From the NCBI RefSeq assembly GCF_932294415.1, contig NC_065535.1, positions 29,094,782-29,158,781 of the forward strand: DNA of 64,000 nt, in the 5' to 3' direction. Position numbers and translations under genes: made by a program. Every line of letters begins with the position of its first letter. Within the stretch, counting starts at the first letter, position 1. Under the pieces are notes generated by a model. It saw only the letters and a list, made by a program, of their open reading frames with translations. It was not told where the DNA came from and did not search any database. Shown here one piece after another: positions 12,581-25,407 of this stretch. Source of the DNA: Quercus robur. Lineage: Eukaryota > Streptophyta > Magnoliopsida > Fagales > Fagaceae.

Positions 12581-12880
12581 CATCATGTACAAAATATTTA
12601 ATACCACCTTATCTTCCCCACTGCCTGTTTCATGTAACCTATAGCCTCCAACAACTATCAATCTCAATACAGCATAACATAAAAAATGACCAAATATTAT
12701 TTGTTTGGAATTTTCAAAAGAACTGAACTGATACATCAGACCAGTTAAGGAACTCACACAAGTAATGAAGATAATAATTGGTTACGGAATGAAAACTCCA
12801 AAGTCCAAATCCACTTTTTGTTGTAAAATCAGAAGCTCAAATGCCAAGATTGATTGTGAAATATTATAGGCTTTAGAAAG

Positions 12881-12947
12881 ATCTCCAAGCAAATAAAAGG
12901 AACAAAGAAAATATGAAAGAAAAGTAGACACAATCACACAAGAGAAT
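12881..12947 (-). repeat. Copia 3' LTR, distal fragment
   Basis: ATCTCCAAGCAAATAAAAGG and TAGACACAATCACACAA here match the inner part of the Copia 5' LTR (about 28066-28120). The fragment ends in AGAAT, the target duplication of the gypsy element that follows. Confidence 0.65.
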
Positions 12948-13318
12948 TGGTGCGGACACGAGGTACAAGCCCCCAATTACACACACCCCCCAATTACACA
13001 CACGTATAGGAGGAAAAGCAAAAAGAAGACGGCCCAAGTTGCGGCCTTATGGATGGAGCCTATTAGTTATTGGGCTTGAGACTAAGCAAGCCCAAGCATT
13101 TAATAATTAGGGTTTTTTTATGCATTTTTATTGTTAACTATTTTAAACACTTTTTCTGATTATTGTAAGACAGTTTTTGAGAATTATTAAAAAAAAAAAA
13201 AAAACATGTGTTTCAGTTTTTGCTTGGTGCTGACTCCAAGCAACCCTTAGGTGCTAACTCCTAGGGTTTATTTTGTGGTTTCCTTGTTCCATTGAAATAG
13301 TGTTGTTGTCCTACGTCA
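12948..13318 (+). repeat. Gypsy 5' LTR
   Basis: 371 bp from TGGTGCGGACACG to GTCCTACGTCA. It matches the 334-bp LTR at 25408-25741 apart from substitutions and indels: a duplicated CCCCAATTACACACAC stretch and an extra about 16 bp before GGTGCTAACTCC in this copy. The PBS follows four bases downstream. Confidence 0.85.
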
Positions 13319-13322
13319 GTTT

Positions 13323-13334
13323 TGGTATCAGAGC
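13323..13334 (+). other. Primer binding site (initiator Met tRNA type)
   Basis: TGGTATCAGAGC lies four bases after the 5' LTR. This is the standard plant retrotransposon PBS complementary to the 3' end of initiator tRNA-Met, and it fixes the element's orientation as plus. Confidence 0.9.
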
Positions 13335-14553
13335 AAACTTCCGGTCCATACAACACAACCGTAGACAACCACTTGAAAGCAAAACCATCAAAAGAGCAAA
13401 CTAGCCAAAGATGACAGTACCTTTCAAGTTTTTGCCCCATGAGATCTTGAACAAGCCCAAACCAGCCCCTGTAATCCGTATATTCCCGCAAGCCCCACAT
13501 GAGTTTCCCATCCCCAAGCCAACAAAGAAGCCAATAGCGCCTCCTAAGCCTGTGACCACCTCAGATCACAGAACCCACAACCCACAAACCACCAAAAAAA
13601 AAAAAAAAGGAAAGGTGACCCATGCAAGCCCACCATCTACCGAAACCCACAGATCAACACTTAGCTGCCGCCGACGCCATCACCACCGCTGAGGACGTTG
13701 ACCACCTCCATGTCTCGCCACTGCTGTCTTCCTCGTCAATGCTGGCGCCCCCATCGTCACACCGCCACAGTTGTCGGTCCCTAGCACCGCAAGCCCATCA
13801 CCGGTCTCTTTTAGTTTCTGTGGTCTTTCTTTTTAGTCCATGGTTTGAGTTCCTTTTAGAGTCTGTACTTTGAGTTTCTTTTTAAGTCCGTTTGAATTTC
13901 TTTTAAGTCTATGTCTATAGTGTCTTAAAGAAGCAATATATTTTATTATTTTTGCAAAAAAAAAAAAAAATTCAAAGGGAAAGAAAGTATTGTTACTGTG
14001 ACAGCCCATTGCGTGTATTGGGCCTTTAAATTGTTCATCCACAGGTACACTTTTCCTCCATTCACTTGAGGACCAAAGCCCGTGACTATCTAGTGCAACA
14101 AGTTGGCCACTGACCAGGGTACAACTCTTACTCTCTTTTTGGTGGGTTCAATTTTGTCTCATTGAAAAATATTATCTTTATATTTTTTATGTGCATATCC
14201 CACCATACCCCACTGGCCTACCCATTTTGTGCTTAAGTTAGCTATTTCATTATTTGTGCTTTCTTTTAGTACCCATTATAAAAAAATAAATAAAAAACCA
14301 ATTTCTTTGAAATATTTGATTCTCATTATTAATTGTGGAGCTTATTGGAAATTGACTTTTATTTGGGCTATCTCTTAATATTGTGAACACTATCACTATT
14401 TGACTGCAATTTATTCCTTTAATTCATTGATATAATCTCTACATGCACTCTTGTTTGACCTTAATTTTACATTAAGAATTGGTTACTTGAACTTTTGTGA
14501 ATCTCAATTGCATTCATAAATATAGTGTGCCTGCATCTGCATAGTGGTCGCAT
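13335..14553 (+). other. Gypsy leader between PBS and gag
   Basis: This long leader recurs inverted at 19424-20728 and 23939-25262. It contains an ATG-initiated Pro/Lys-rich frame from 13411 (MTVPFKFLPHEILNKPKPAP), then a GC-rich stretch (about 13650-13800), then degenerate repeats of about 25 bp around TTTCTTTTAAGTCCGT (about 13800-13925), then AT-rich sequence up to gag. Whether the leader frame is translated is unknown; it is closed by a frameshift in the 25.2-kb copy. Confidence 0.6.
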
Positions 14554-15018
14554 CATGTCAAACTCTGAACATCAATCCACTTCCGAGCCTAGGCCCTCCT
14601 TAGAGCAAATCATAGAAGACCTAGCAAAAAGTGTCCATAATTTATTGGATATGGTTGAGCGAATTGAAGCATCTCAAAGAGAGACCATTAACCATGAAGG
14701 AGATAACATGCTTAGGCAAAATAATCACGATTACTTTAATAGGGCTCCAAACTTTGAACTTGATCACTATAATCACAATGGCCCTAGGGATTATGATGAT
14801 AGGATGTTCAAGGAAAAGATAGAAGCACCCACCTTTGATGGCTGCCTAGACCCATGGGTTTTCACTGATTGGTTACATCAGATAGAGAAATTCTTTGACT
14901 ACTACCATTGGATTGAGAATAAGAAAGTGAGGTATGCCAGGATGAAGTTAATTGGAAGAGCCGACCTTTTTTGGGAAGACCTTGAGGATACCCTTAGGCG
15001 ACGGCATAAGCCCCCCAT
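14554..15018 (+). pseudogene. Gag N-terminus, plus-strand copy, truncated
   Basis: The frame begins MSNSEHQSTSEPRPSLEQ and runs through the gag region APTFDGCLDPWVFTDWLHQIEKFFDYY to DLEDTLRRRHKPP, then stops abruptly at about 15018. There the sequence switches to the antisense of the integrase C-terminus. The homologous minus copies continue for a further several hundred residues. GCCCCCCATAGGGC spans the joint. Confidence 0.8.
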
Positions 15019-18000
15019 AGGGCATCAATAGGATTAGGCAAAGACTCATCAAAAGGGGTATCAGGAATAGCTTTGAGGCTTTTATAAGCAACTAGATCCT
15101 CAATATTAAAGGAGGAGCTAATACCATAATCGTAAGGAAGGTCAATGGCATATGCATTTGGGCCCATTCGTTTCAATACCTTGAATGGTCCAGCACTACG
15201 AGCCTGCAATTTCTTAACGGTCCTAGAGGGAAACCGTGAATCCGAATCATGACATAATCTCCTACCTGAAACTCTGCATGACGCCGATGAATGTCAACAT
15301 GAATTTTATATTGAGAATTACTTGCCTGAATTTTTTTGCGAATCTCATTATGCAAATCATGAATATGTCGTGCATATGTCTTAGCAGATTCAAAAATCCT
15401 AACATGTGGGGACATGGGCAAAAGATCTAAGGGCTTCCTAGGTGTATATCCATGCACAACCTCAAAAGGACTAGCGGCTATAGACCTATTGACAGAGCTA
15501 TTATATGCAAGGTGGGCTACACGAAGAATTAAATCCCAATTCCGATTGGCTTCACCCACTAGACACCGAAGGAGGTTGCCTAGACTATGGTTAACCACCT
15601 CAGTTTGACCATGAATTTGAGAATGAAATGCTGTGGAAAATTTCAATTTGGTGCCCACTAAATGCCACAAGGTCTTCCGAAAATAACTCATGAAGCGAAC
15701 ATCCCCATCAGACACTATGGTTTTAGGAAGACCATAAAGTTTGACAATCTCATCAAAGTAGAGCTTTGCAATCTTAGAAACATCAGAGGTCTTAGAACAT
15801 GGTAGGAAATGAGTCATCTTAGAGAAGCGATCAACAATTACAAAAATGGAATCATGCTTCCTAAAAGTGCGAGGCAAACCTAACACAAAGTTCATACTCA
15901 CATCCTGCCACGGGCGACCTGGCACAAGTATAGGCGTGTACAGGCCAGTGTTTTGCTTGCAATGTTTGGCTAGTTGACATGTACGACATTAACCAACTAT
16001 CTTGGCAACGCCCCTCTTAAGACCAGGCCAATAGAATTGACGTTCCACTTCCTCAATTGTTTTGTCTCGGCCAAAACGACCTACAAGGCCTCCCGCATGT
16101 ATCTCCCAAACTAGGAAATCTCTCACTGAAGACCGAGGGATACATAACTTGTTGGCTTTGAACAAGTAACCATCTTAAAAGGTTTAATCATCTAGGATTG
16201 GCCGTGAGGCATTACTTAGGCTAGTGTAGAGCTCCCCAAAATCTGGGCATGACTCATATTCATCCTTAAGTCGTTTAAACCCAATAACCTTAACACTCAT
16301 GACAGATAGCAAAGACACCCTTCGACTTAGTGCATCAGCAACCTTATTCTCAACTCCTGCCCTATGTTTCACCACAAAGTAGTAGCGTTGCAGAAATTCA
16401 ACCCAACTACTGTGCCTAAAATTCAGTTTCTTTTAGGAATGGAGATGGCGCAAAGCTTCATGATCAGAGTAGATAACAAATTCTCGAGACAACAAGTAAT
16501 GGCACCAATGCCAAAGAGCTCGAATAATGGCATAAAACTCTTTGTCATATGTGGAGTACTTTTGCTTAGCATCATTCAACTTCTCACTGAAATAAGCAAT
16601 CGGGTGGCGCTCTTGACAAAGTACTCCGCCTATACCAATACCTGAGGCATCACACTCCACCTCAAAAGGCTTGGTAAAATCAGGGAGACGCATGACAGGT
16701 GTCTCAATCATTTTTTGCTTTACCTCATTAAAAGCCTTAGAAGCAGCTTTAGTCCAAACAAACTCCCTTTGTTTCATGCAATCAGTGATAGGGGACATAA
16801 TGGTACTAAACTCCTTGATAAATCGACAATAAAAGGAAGTGAGCCCATGAAAGCTTTGAATTTCATGAATATTTTTGGGCTCGAACCAATCCACATTCGC
16901 TTGAACCTTTTGGGGGTCGGCAAAAACTCCATCAAAGAATACTATGAAACCTAGGAAGAAGACTCTATCCATGAAGAAAGAGCACTTCTTGAGGTTGCCA
17001 TATAAACTCTCCTTCCTAAGGGTAGTACAAACTTTAGTTAGGTGGTCTAAGTGTTGCTCCCTAGACTTACTATAGATAAGGATGTCATCAAAGTACATAA
17101 CCAAGAATTTTCCCATAAAAGGCTTGAGCACTTGAGTCATCACTCTCATAAAGGTACTAGGGGCATTGGACAATCCGAAAGGTATGACCATCCACTCATA
17201 TAAACCATCCTTCTTCTTGAAGGCAATTTTCCACTCATCACCAGAACGAACCCTAATTTGATGATAGCCGCTTTTCAAGTCTATCTTGGAGAAGATCATT
17301 GCTTCAACCATCATATCCAACATGTCATCCAACCGAGGGATAAGAAAACGATATTTCACAGTGATCTTGTTGATAGCACGACTATCAGCACACATCCTCC
17401 AAATTTCATCTTTCTTTGGAGTTAAGAGTGCAGGGACTGCACAAGAACTCATGCTTTCACAAACAAAATCCGTCCTAAGTAGTTCTTCTACTTGCCTTTG
17501 CAACTCGACATGCTTTGCAAGACTCATCCTATAGTGAAGCAGGTTAGGTAAGGTCGCTCCGGGCACAAAATCTATGGCGTGTTATATGTCACGCATGGGC
17601 GGTAGATGATCGGGGAGTTCCCCAGGGAAAACATTCTTAAATTCCTAGAGAACTAACTTCACTTCTTCAGGTTACTCCTCACGGGTCTCTCCATGAAGTT
17701 CCTTGGCAACTAAGACAAACACAATAGATTCTTGAATTGCTACCTTTTCAAATGCCGTTGGGCTTATGATGTTCAGGCCTTTCGCCTTTGGTGCCTCTAT
17801 CTTCTTGCTCATGTTGATTGGCTTGGGTCTCAAAGGATTGAGCACAATCTTCTTACCTTCAAATATAAATGAGCAAGAATTGAATCGCCCATGAAGGGTG
17901 ACATCCAAATCATAAAGCCAAAGCCTACCTAAGATAATATGCCCTACATCCATGGGAATTACGTCACACCATATTTCAGCCTTGTAGGTGAGGAATTGAA

Positions 18001-18237
18001 GTGGGACAACACATCTTTCTTTAATGGCTATGGAGGAGTATCCACCCAAGAAACTTTATATGGGTTAGGGTGTGGGGTCAGTTTCAAGCCTAGGCAGGAG
18101 ACAACATTAAAGGACACCGCATTAATGCAACTTCCACTATCTATAATAACCTTGCAAGTTGTCCCCACACTTAGTGTAAGTTTGGAAGATGGCACTCTTT
18201 CGCCAATCATCAGTGTCCCTTTGCTCTGCCAAAGCAC
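15019..18237 (-). pseudogene. Inverted copy A: protease, RT, RNase H, integrase
   Basis: Read on the minus strand from 18237. The protease region has IIDSGSC intact, then a 1-nt deletion shifts the frame near 18035-18049. RT (17566-16433) has [11 protein letters not shown] and the LKSGYHQIR motif. RNase H follows ([22 protein letters not shown]), then integrase: a zinc-finger remnant with CxxC near 15980, and the core at 15925-15173 with IVSDGD and HGQTEVVN. The first catalytic Asp of integrase appears as Asn (VSMNFVLG). It ends within the integrase C-terminal region (LPNPIDALW) at about 15019, so the chromodomain is missing. That piece is found in plus orientation at 25263-25407. Several in-frame stops. 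Confidence 0.8.
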
Positions 18238-19423
18238 ACGTCACCACATTCACTCTAAGGACACCAAAGTCCTTAAAGTCATCAACCTAGGGAGAGATGG
18301 CTCTAATGCATGCGAGATAGCTAGGATCATCTTCCCATTCTGCCTCAACATCTTGGGTTTCTTCAACAATTGGATCATACAATAGCTCCTCAACATTTTC
18401 AACATTTTCATTATCCTCTTGAATGACAAGGGCCCTAGAGGAACACCTAGCTGCGATGTGTCCAACCCCATTGCATTTGAAGCATTGGAGGCGAAAGCCT
18501 AATTTTGAAGGCTCATTGACCACACCTTTTCCCTTGTCCTCTTTTTCTATTAGGGTGCTATTAGGGTTGACCTTAGGGGGTAAGGCAAGTCTAGATCTGC
18601 TATCAAAAAGTTGAGGGTTGGTGGGAATACTCCAGAGCTCAGAACGTTGCCAAAAGATAAATTTGGATGCTAATTCACAATTCCTAACGAAGTCATATAC
18701 TTCTCTTAAGGTAGTGACTCCTCAGGTGATAATCTCGCCTAGTAGGTTAGCATTTTAAACCTTTCTTGAACCTATTGAGCGTGACAACCTCTTCCTCGAC
18801 TATTTGAATTCGCCTCTTGAACTCCTTAAACTTCTCTATATATTCAGCCACAGAAGCAATGCCTTGCTTTAGGCGATCCCATTCCTCAAGGAAGGAGCTC
18901 CTATAAGTTCGAGGAAGATAATTCCTCGAGAGTGCATCCTTTATCTCAAGGCAATCAATAATGGGGGGCTCACGTTGTCGCCTAAGGGTTTCCTCAAGGT
19001 CTTCCGAGAAAAGGTCGGCTCTTCCAATTAACTTCATCCTGGCATACCTCACTTTCTTATTCTCAACCCAATGGTAATAGTCAAAGAATTTTTCCATTTA
19101 ACGCAACCAATCAGTGAAAACTCATGGGTCGAGGCAACCATCAAAGGTGGGTGCTTCTATCTTTTCCTTGGACATTCTATCATCATAATCCCTAGAGCCA
19201 TTGTGATTATAGTGATCATGTTCAAAGTTTGGAGCCCTATTAAGGTAATCGTGGTTATTCTGCCTCAGCATGTTATCTCCTTCATGGTTAATGGTCTCTC
19301 TTTGAGATGCTTCAATTCGCTCAACCCTATCTAGTAAATTATGGATACTTTTGCTAGGTCTTCTATGGTTTGCTCTAAGGAGGGCCTAGGCTCAGAAGTG
19401 GATTGATGTTCAGGGTTTGACAT
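18238..19423 (-). pseudogene. Inverted copy A: gag
   Basis: Gag starts at ATG 19423-19421 (MSNSEHQST...) and runs to the zinc knuckle CFKCNGVGHIAARC (CX2CX4HX4C, about 18470). A TAA stop just upstream of MEKFFDYYHW sits where copy B has Gln, consistent with C-to-T decay; a frameshift lies near 18750. The frame leads into the protease of copy A. Confidence 0.75.
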
Positions 19424-20728
19424 GATGCGACCACTATGTAGATGCATGCAACACTATATTTATGAATGTAGTTGAGATTCACAGAAGTTCAAGTAATCAA
19501 TTCTCAATGTAAAATTAAGGTCAAGCAAGAGTGCATGTAGAGACTAGATCAATGAATCAAAGGAATAAATTGCAGTCAAGTAGCAACAGTGTTCACAATA
19601 TTGAGAGATAGTCCAAATAAAAGTCAAATTCCAATAAGCTCCACAATTAATAATGAGAATCGGATATTTCAAAGAAATTGGTTTTTTTTTTTTTTTTTTT
19701 TTGGAGAATTTTAGAATGGGTACAGAAAGAAAGCACAAATAATAAAATAGCTAACTTGAGCACAAAATGGGTAGGCCAATGGGGTATGGTGGGGATATGC
19801 ACATAAAAAATATAAAGATAATATTTTTCAATGAGACAAAATTGAACCCATCAAAAAAGAGTAAGAGTTGTACCCTAGTCAATGGCCAACTTATCGCACT
19901 AGATAATCACGGGCTTGGCTCCTCAAGTGAATGGATCTAACTTGAACAAATGGACCTGTGGAGAACAATTTAAGGCCCAATACATACAATAGGCTGTCAC
20001 AGTAACAATAATTTCTCTCTTTTCCCTTTTTTTTTTTTTTTTTTGCAAAAAAATAAAATACACTGCTGCTTTAAGAAACTACAGGCACAGACTTAAAAGA
20101 AATTCAAACGGACTTAAAAGAAACTACAGACACGGACTTAAAGAAACTCAAAGTACAGACTCTAAAAGGAACTCAAACCACAGACTAAAAAGAAAGACCA
20201 CAGAAACTAAAAGAGAATAGAATCTCTAAAAAAAAAATTGCTCAGCAATGGGCTTGCGGTGCTAGGGACCGGCGACTGTGGCAGCACAACGATGGGGCGT
20301 GGGCATTGACGAGGAAGACAGCGACAGCAAGACATGGAGGTGGTTGACGTCCTCAGCGGCGGTGATGGTGTCAGCGGCAGGTGGTTGATGGGTCGGTGGC
20401 AGCTAAGTGCTGATCTATGGGTATTGGCAGCTGGTCGGCTTGCGTGGGTCACCTTTCCTCGTTTTTTTTTGTGGTTTGTGGATTGTGGGTTCTATGATCA
20501 GAGGCGGACACAAATGGTGGTCACCGACTTGGGAGGCACTATTGGCTTCTCTATTGGCTTGGGGATGAAAAACTCATATGGGGCTTGGGGGAATATACGG
20601 ATTGCAGGGGCTGGTTTGGGCTTGTTCAAGATCTCATGGGGCAAAAACTTGAAAGGTACTATCATCTTTGGCTAACTTGCTCTTTTTGATGGTTTTGTTT
20701 TCAAGTAGTTGTTTATGGTTGTGTTGTA
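19424..20728 (-). other. Inverted leader, copy A
   Basis: Reverse-oriented counterpart of 13335-14553. It ends at CCATACAACACAACC (RC, about 20728), the same point just past the PBS where the other inverted leader ends. It is joined directly to RNase H/integrase-linker sequence of copy B, with no LTR between. Confidence 0.8.
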
Positions 20729-23700
20729 TGGGCATTACTTAGGCTAGTGTAGAGCTCCCCAAAATCTGGGCATGACTCATAATCATCCTTGAGTCATTCA
20801 AACCTAATAACCTTAACACTCATGACAAATAGCAAAGACACCCTTCGACTTAGTGCATCAGTAGCCTTATTCTCAACTCCTGCCTTATGTTTCACCACAA
20901 AGTAGTAGCGTTGCAAAAATTCAACCCAACTACTGTGCCTAAAATTCAGCTTCTTTTAGGAATGGAGATGGCGCAAAGCTTCATGATCAAAGCAGATAAC
21001 AAATTCTCGAGACAACAGGTAATGGCGCCAATGCCAAAAAGCTCGAATAATGGCATAAAACTCTGTCATATGTGGAGTACTTTTGCTTAGCGTCATTCAA
21101 CTTCTCACTGAAATAAGCAATTGGGTGGCACTCTTGACTAAGTACTCCCCCTATATCAATACTTGAGGCATCACATTCCACTTCAAAAGGCTTGGTAAAA
21201 TCAGAGAGACGCATGATAGGTGCCTCAGTCAGCTTTTGTTTTACCTCATTGAAAGCCTTAGAAGCAGCTTTAGTCCAAACAAACTCCCCTTGTTTCATGC
21301 AGTCAGTGATGGGGGACATAATGGTACTAAATCCCTTGATGAATCGGCGATAAAAGGAAGTGAGCCCATGAAAGCTTCAAATTTCATGGATATTTTTGGG
21401 CTTGGGCCACTCCACAATCGCTTGAACCTTTTGGAGGTCGGCAGAAACTCCCTCAAACGATACTATGAAACCTAGGAAGACGACTCTATCCGTGAAGAAA
21501 GAGCACTTCTTGAGGTTGCCATATAAACTCTCCTTCCTAAGGGTAGTACAAACTTGAGTTAGGTGGTCTAAGTGTTGCTCCCTAGACTTACTATAGATAA
21601 GGATGTCATCAAAGTACACAACCAAGAATTTCCCCATAAAAGGCTTGAGCACTTGAGTCATCACTCTCATAAAGGTACTAAGAGCATTGGACAATCCAAA
21701 AGGCATGACCATCCACTCATATAAACCATCCTTCATCTTCAAGGCAGTTTTCCACTCATCACCAGAACAAACCCTAATTTGATGATAGTCACTTTTCAAG
21801 TCTATCTTGGAGAAGATTGTTGCTCCAACCATCATATCCAACATGTCATCCAACCGTGGGATAGGAAAACGATATTTCACAATGATCTTGTTGATGGCAC
21901 GACTATCAATACACATCCTCCAAGTTCCATCTTTCTTTGGAGTTAAGAGTACAGGGACTACACAAGAACTCATGCTTTCACAAACAAAACCCTTCCTAAG
22001 TAGTTCTTCTACTTGCCTTTGCAACTCGGCATGCTCTGCAAGGCTCATCTTATAGTGAGGCAAGTTAGGTAGGGTCACTCCGGGCACAAAATCTATGGCA
22101 TGTTGTATGTCACGCATGGGCGGTAAATGATCGAGGAGTTCCTCAAGGAAAACATCCTTAAATTCCTGAAGCACTGACTTCACTTCTTCAAGTTGCTCCT
22201 CACGAGTCTCCCCATGAAGTTTCCTAGCAATTAAGACAAACACAATGGATTCTTGAATTGCTACCCTTTCAAAGGCCTTTGGGCTTATGATGTTCAGGTC
22301 TTTTGCCTTTGGTGCTTCTGTCTTCTTGCTCATGTCGATTGGCTTGGGTTTCAAAAGATTGAGCACAATCTTCTTACCTTCAAACATAAATGAGCAAGAA
22401 TTGGATCGCCCATGAAAGGTGACATCCAAATCATAAAGCCAAGGCCTACCTAAGATAATATGCCCTACATCCTTGGGAATTACGTCACACCATATTTTGG
22501 CCTTGTAGGTGAGGAATTGAAGTGGGACAACACATCTTTCTTTTATGGCTATGGAGGAAGTATCCACCCAAGGAACTTTATATGGGTTGGGGTGAAGGGT
22601 CAATTTCAAGCCTAGGCGGGAAACAACGTTAGAGGACACCACATTAATGCAACTCCCACTATTTATAATAACTTTGCAAGTTTTGTCTCCACACTTAATG
22701 TAAGTTTGGAAAATGGCACTCCTTCGCCAATCATCAGTGTCTCTCTGCTCTGTCAAAGCACACCTTACCACATTCACTCTAGGGACACCAAAGTCCTTGA
22801 AGTCATCAACCTGGGAAGAAATGGCTCTAATGCATGCGAGGTAGCTAGGATTATCTTCCCATTTTGCCTCAACATCTTGGGTTTCTTCAACATTTGGATC
22901 ATACACCAACTCTTCAACATCTTCTACCTTTTCATCATCCTCTTGAATGACAAGGGTCCTAGAGGGACATCTAGTAGCAATGTGTCCAACCCCATTGCAT
23001 TTGAAGCATTGAAGGCGAGAGCCTAATCTTGAAGGCTCATTGACCACACCTTTTCCCTTGTCCTCTTTTTCTATTGGGGTGCTATTGGGGTTGACCTTAG
23101 GGAGTAAGGCAAGTCTAGATTTGCTACCAAAAGGTTGAGGGTTGGTGGGAACACTCCGGAGCTCAGAACGTCGCCAAAAGATAGATTTGGATGCTAATTC
23201 ACAATTCCTAGCAAGGCCATATGCTTCTCTTAAGGTAGTGACTCCTTGGGTGATAATCTCGCCTAGTAAGTTAGCATTTAAACCTTTCTTGAACCTATTG
23301 AGTGTGACAACCTCTTTCTCGACAATTCGAATTCGCCTCTTGAACTTCTTTATATATTCAGCCACAAGAGCAGTGCCTTGCTTTAGGCAATCTCATTCCT
23401 CAAGGAGAGAGCTCTTATAAGTTGGAGGAAGATAATTCCTTGAGAGTGCATCCTTTATCTCAAGCCAATCAGTAATGGGGGGCTCATGCCGTCGCCTAAG
23501 GGTATCTTCAATGTCTTCCTAGAAAAAGTCAGCTCTTCCAATTAACTTCATCCTAGCATACCTCACTTTCTTATTCTCAGCCCGATGGTAGTAGTCAAAG
23601 AATTTCTCCATCTGACGCAACCAATCAGTGAAAACCCATGGGTCTAGGTAGCCATCAAAGGTGGGTACTTCTATCTTTTCCTTGAAAATCCTATCATCAT

Positions 23701-23938
23701 AATCCCTAGGGCCATTATGATTATAGTGATCATGTTCAAAGTTTGGAGCCCTATTAAAGTAACTATGGTTATTTTGCCTAAGCATATTATCTCCTTCATG
23801 GTTAATATTCTCTCTTTGAGATGCTTCAATTCGCTCAACCCTATCCAGTAAATTATGGACACTTTTTGCTAGGTCTTCTATGGTTTGCTCTAAGGAGGGC
23901 CTAGGCTCGGAAGTGAATTGATGTTCAGAGTTTGACAT
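20729..23938 (-). pseudogene. Inverted copy B: gag, protease, RT, RNase H
   Basis: Gag starts at ATG 23938. Most of gag-protease-RT is one open frame of 662 residues (23365-21377), the best preserved coding stretch in the element. It holds the zinc knuckle CFKCNGVGHIATRC, protease with INSGSC (catalytic Asp changed to Asn), and RT with [11 protein letters not shown]. Stop codon TGA at 21379-21377 interrupts what copy A reads as IQSFHGL-like sequence. RNase H (from 21319) has a 2-nt deletion near 21064 relative to copy A. Integrase is absent: the copy ends in the linker after RNase H. Confidence 0.8.
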
Positions 23939-25262
23939 GATGCGACCACTACATGCATGCACACTATATTTATGAATGCAATTGAAATTCACAAAAGTTC
24001 AAGTAACCAATTCTTAATGTAAAATTAAGGTCAAGCAAGAGTACATGTAGAGATTATAAATGAATCAAAGGAATAAATTGTAGTCAAGTAGTGACAGTGT
24101 TCACAATATTGAGAGATAGCCCAAATAAAAGTCAATTTCCAATAAGCTCCACAATTAATAATGAGAATCAGATATTTCAAAGAAATTGGTTTTTTTTTTT
24201 TTTTGGAATTTTAGAATGTGTACTAAAAGAAAGCACAAATAATAAAATAACTAACTTGAGCACAAAATGGGTAGGCCAGTGGGGTATAGTGGGATATGCA
24301 CATAAAAAATATAAAGATAATATCTTTCAATGAGACAAAATTGAACCCACCAAAAAGAGAGTAAGAGTTGTACCCTAGTCAGTGGCCAACTTATTGCACT
24401 AGATAGTCACGGGCTTGGGTCCTCAAGTGAATGGATCTTACTTGGACAAGTGTACCTGTGGATGAACAATTTAAAGGCCAAATACATGCAATGGGCTGTC
24501 ACAGTAACAATACTTTCTTTCTTTTCTTTCCCTTTGATTTTTTTTTTTTAATTTTTAATTTTTTTTGCAAAAATAATAAAATACACTGCTGCTTTAAGAC
24601 ACTACAGACACGAACTTAAAAGAAATTCAAACGGACTTAAAAGAAACTACAAACATGGACTTAAAAGAAACTCAAAGTACAGACTCTAAAAGGAACTCAA
24701 ACCACGGACTAAAAAGAAAGACCACAGAAACTAAAAGAGACTGGCGATGGACTTGCGATGCTAGGGACCGGCGACTATGGCGGTGCGACGATAGGGGTGC
24801 CAACATTGACAAGGAAGATAGCGGCGGCGAGACATGGAGGTGGTCGATGTCCTCAGCGGTAGTCGATGTCCTCAGCGGCGGTGATGGCGTCGGCGGCAAG
24901 TGGCTGATGGGCCAGTAGCAGCTAAGTGTTGATCTATGGGTTTCGGCGGCTGGTGGGCTTGCGTGGGTCACCTTTCCTTCTTTTTTTTTTCTTTTTTTTT
25001 TTTGTGGTTTGTGGGTTGTGGGTTCTGTGATCAAAGGCGGGCAAGGAAGGTGGTCACCGGCTTGGGAGGCACTACTGGCTTCTCTATTGGCTTGGGGGTG
25101 AAAAACTCATGTGGGGCTTGCAGGAATATACGGATTGCAGGGGCTGGTTTGGGCTTGTTCAAGATCTCTGGGGCAAAAACTTGAAAGGTACTATCATCTT
25201 TAGCTAGCTTGCTCTTTTGGTGGTTTTGCTTTCAAGTGGTTGTCCACGATTGTGTTGTATGG
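23939..25262 (-). other. Inverted leader, copy B
   Basis: Second reverse-oriented leader, with the same GC-rich block (about 24760-24920) and the about 25-bp repeats (about 24600-24730). A 1-nt deletion breaks the leader frame near 25163. It ends at the RC of CCGGTCCATACAAC, then the sequence jumps to plus-strand pol. Confidence 0.75.
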
Positions 25263-25407
25263 ACCGGTGGCAAGGGCGACCAGATTCTGATTGCACATGG
25301 ATTACTCGAGATGAGCTACAGCGACTGGATCCTGACTTGTTGGAGTATTATCAAAGCTCTTTAGATTTCCACTCGACGGGGTCGAGTTCTTCTCACCCGG
25401 AGGGAGT
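25263..25407 (+). pseudogene. C-terminal end of gypsy pol (chromodomain-like), plus strand
   Basis: The plus frame reads WQGRPDSDCTWITRDELQ followed by DPDLLEYYQSS. This is the end of a chromovirus polyprotein, where a chromodomain typically has a VKWxGxP...WxxxxEL pattern. It continues exactly what copy A lacks at its integrase C-terminus, and leads into a short purine-rich CCGGAGGGAG before the 3' LTR. Confidence 0.7.

Larger units (their letters stand above)
10470..12880. other. Intergenic region upstream of the RUS4-like gene
   Basis: AT-rich, without a convincing gene. It holds a SINE (11475-11580) and a direct duplication (12240-12580). The first hundred or so bases presumably include the RUS4-like promoter; no clear TATA box was identified. 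Confidence 0.4.

Noticed and set aside
12491-12757. Minus-strand frame with a hydrophobic C-terminus
   Set aside because: Overlaps a non-coding direct duplication, has no recognisable domain and no matching splice or start signals. A short GGYRLHETGSGEDK stretch was noted but could not be tied to any gene.
16364-16954. Plus-strand frames over the gypsy RNase H/RT region
   Set aside because: Antisense shadows of copy A pol; the same shadows recur over copy B at 20887-21475.
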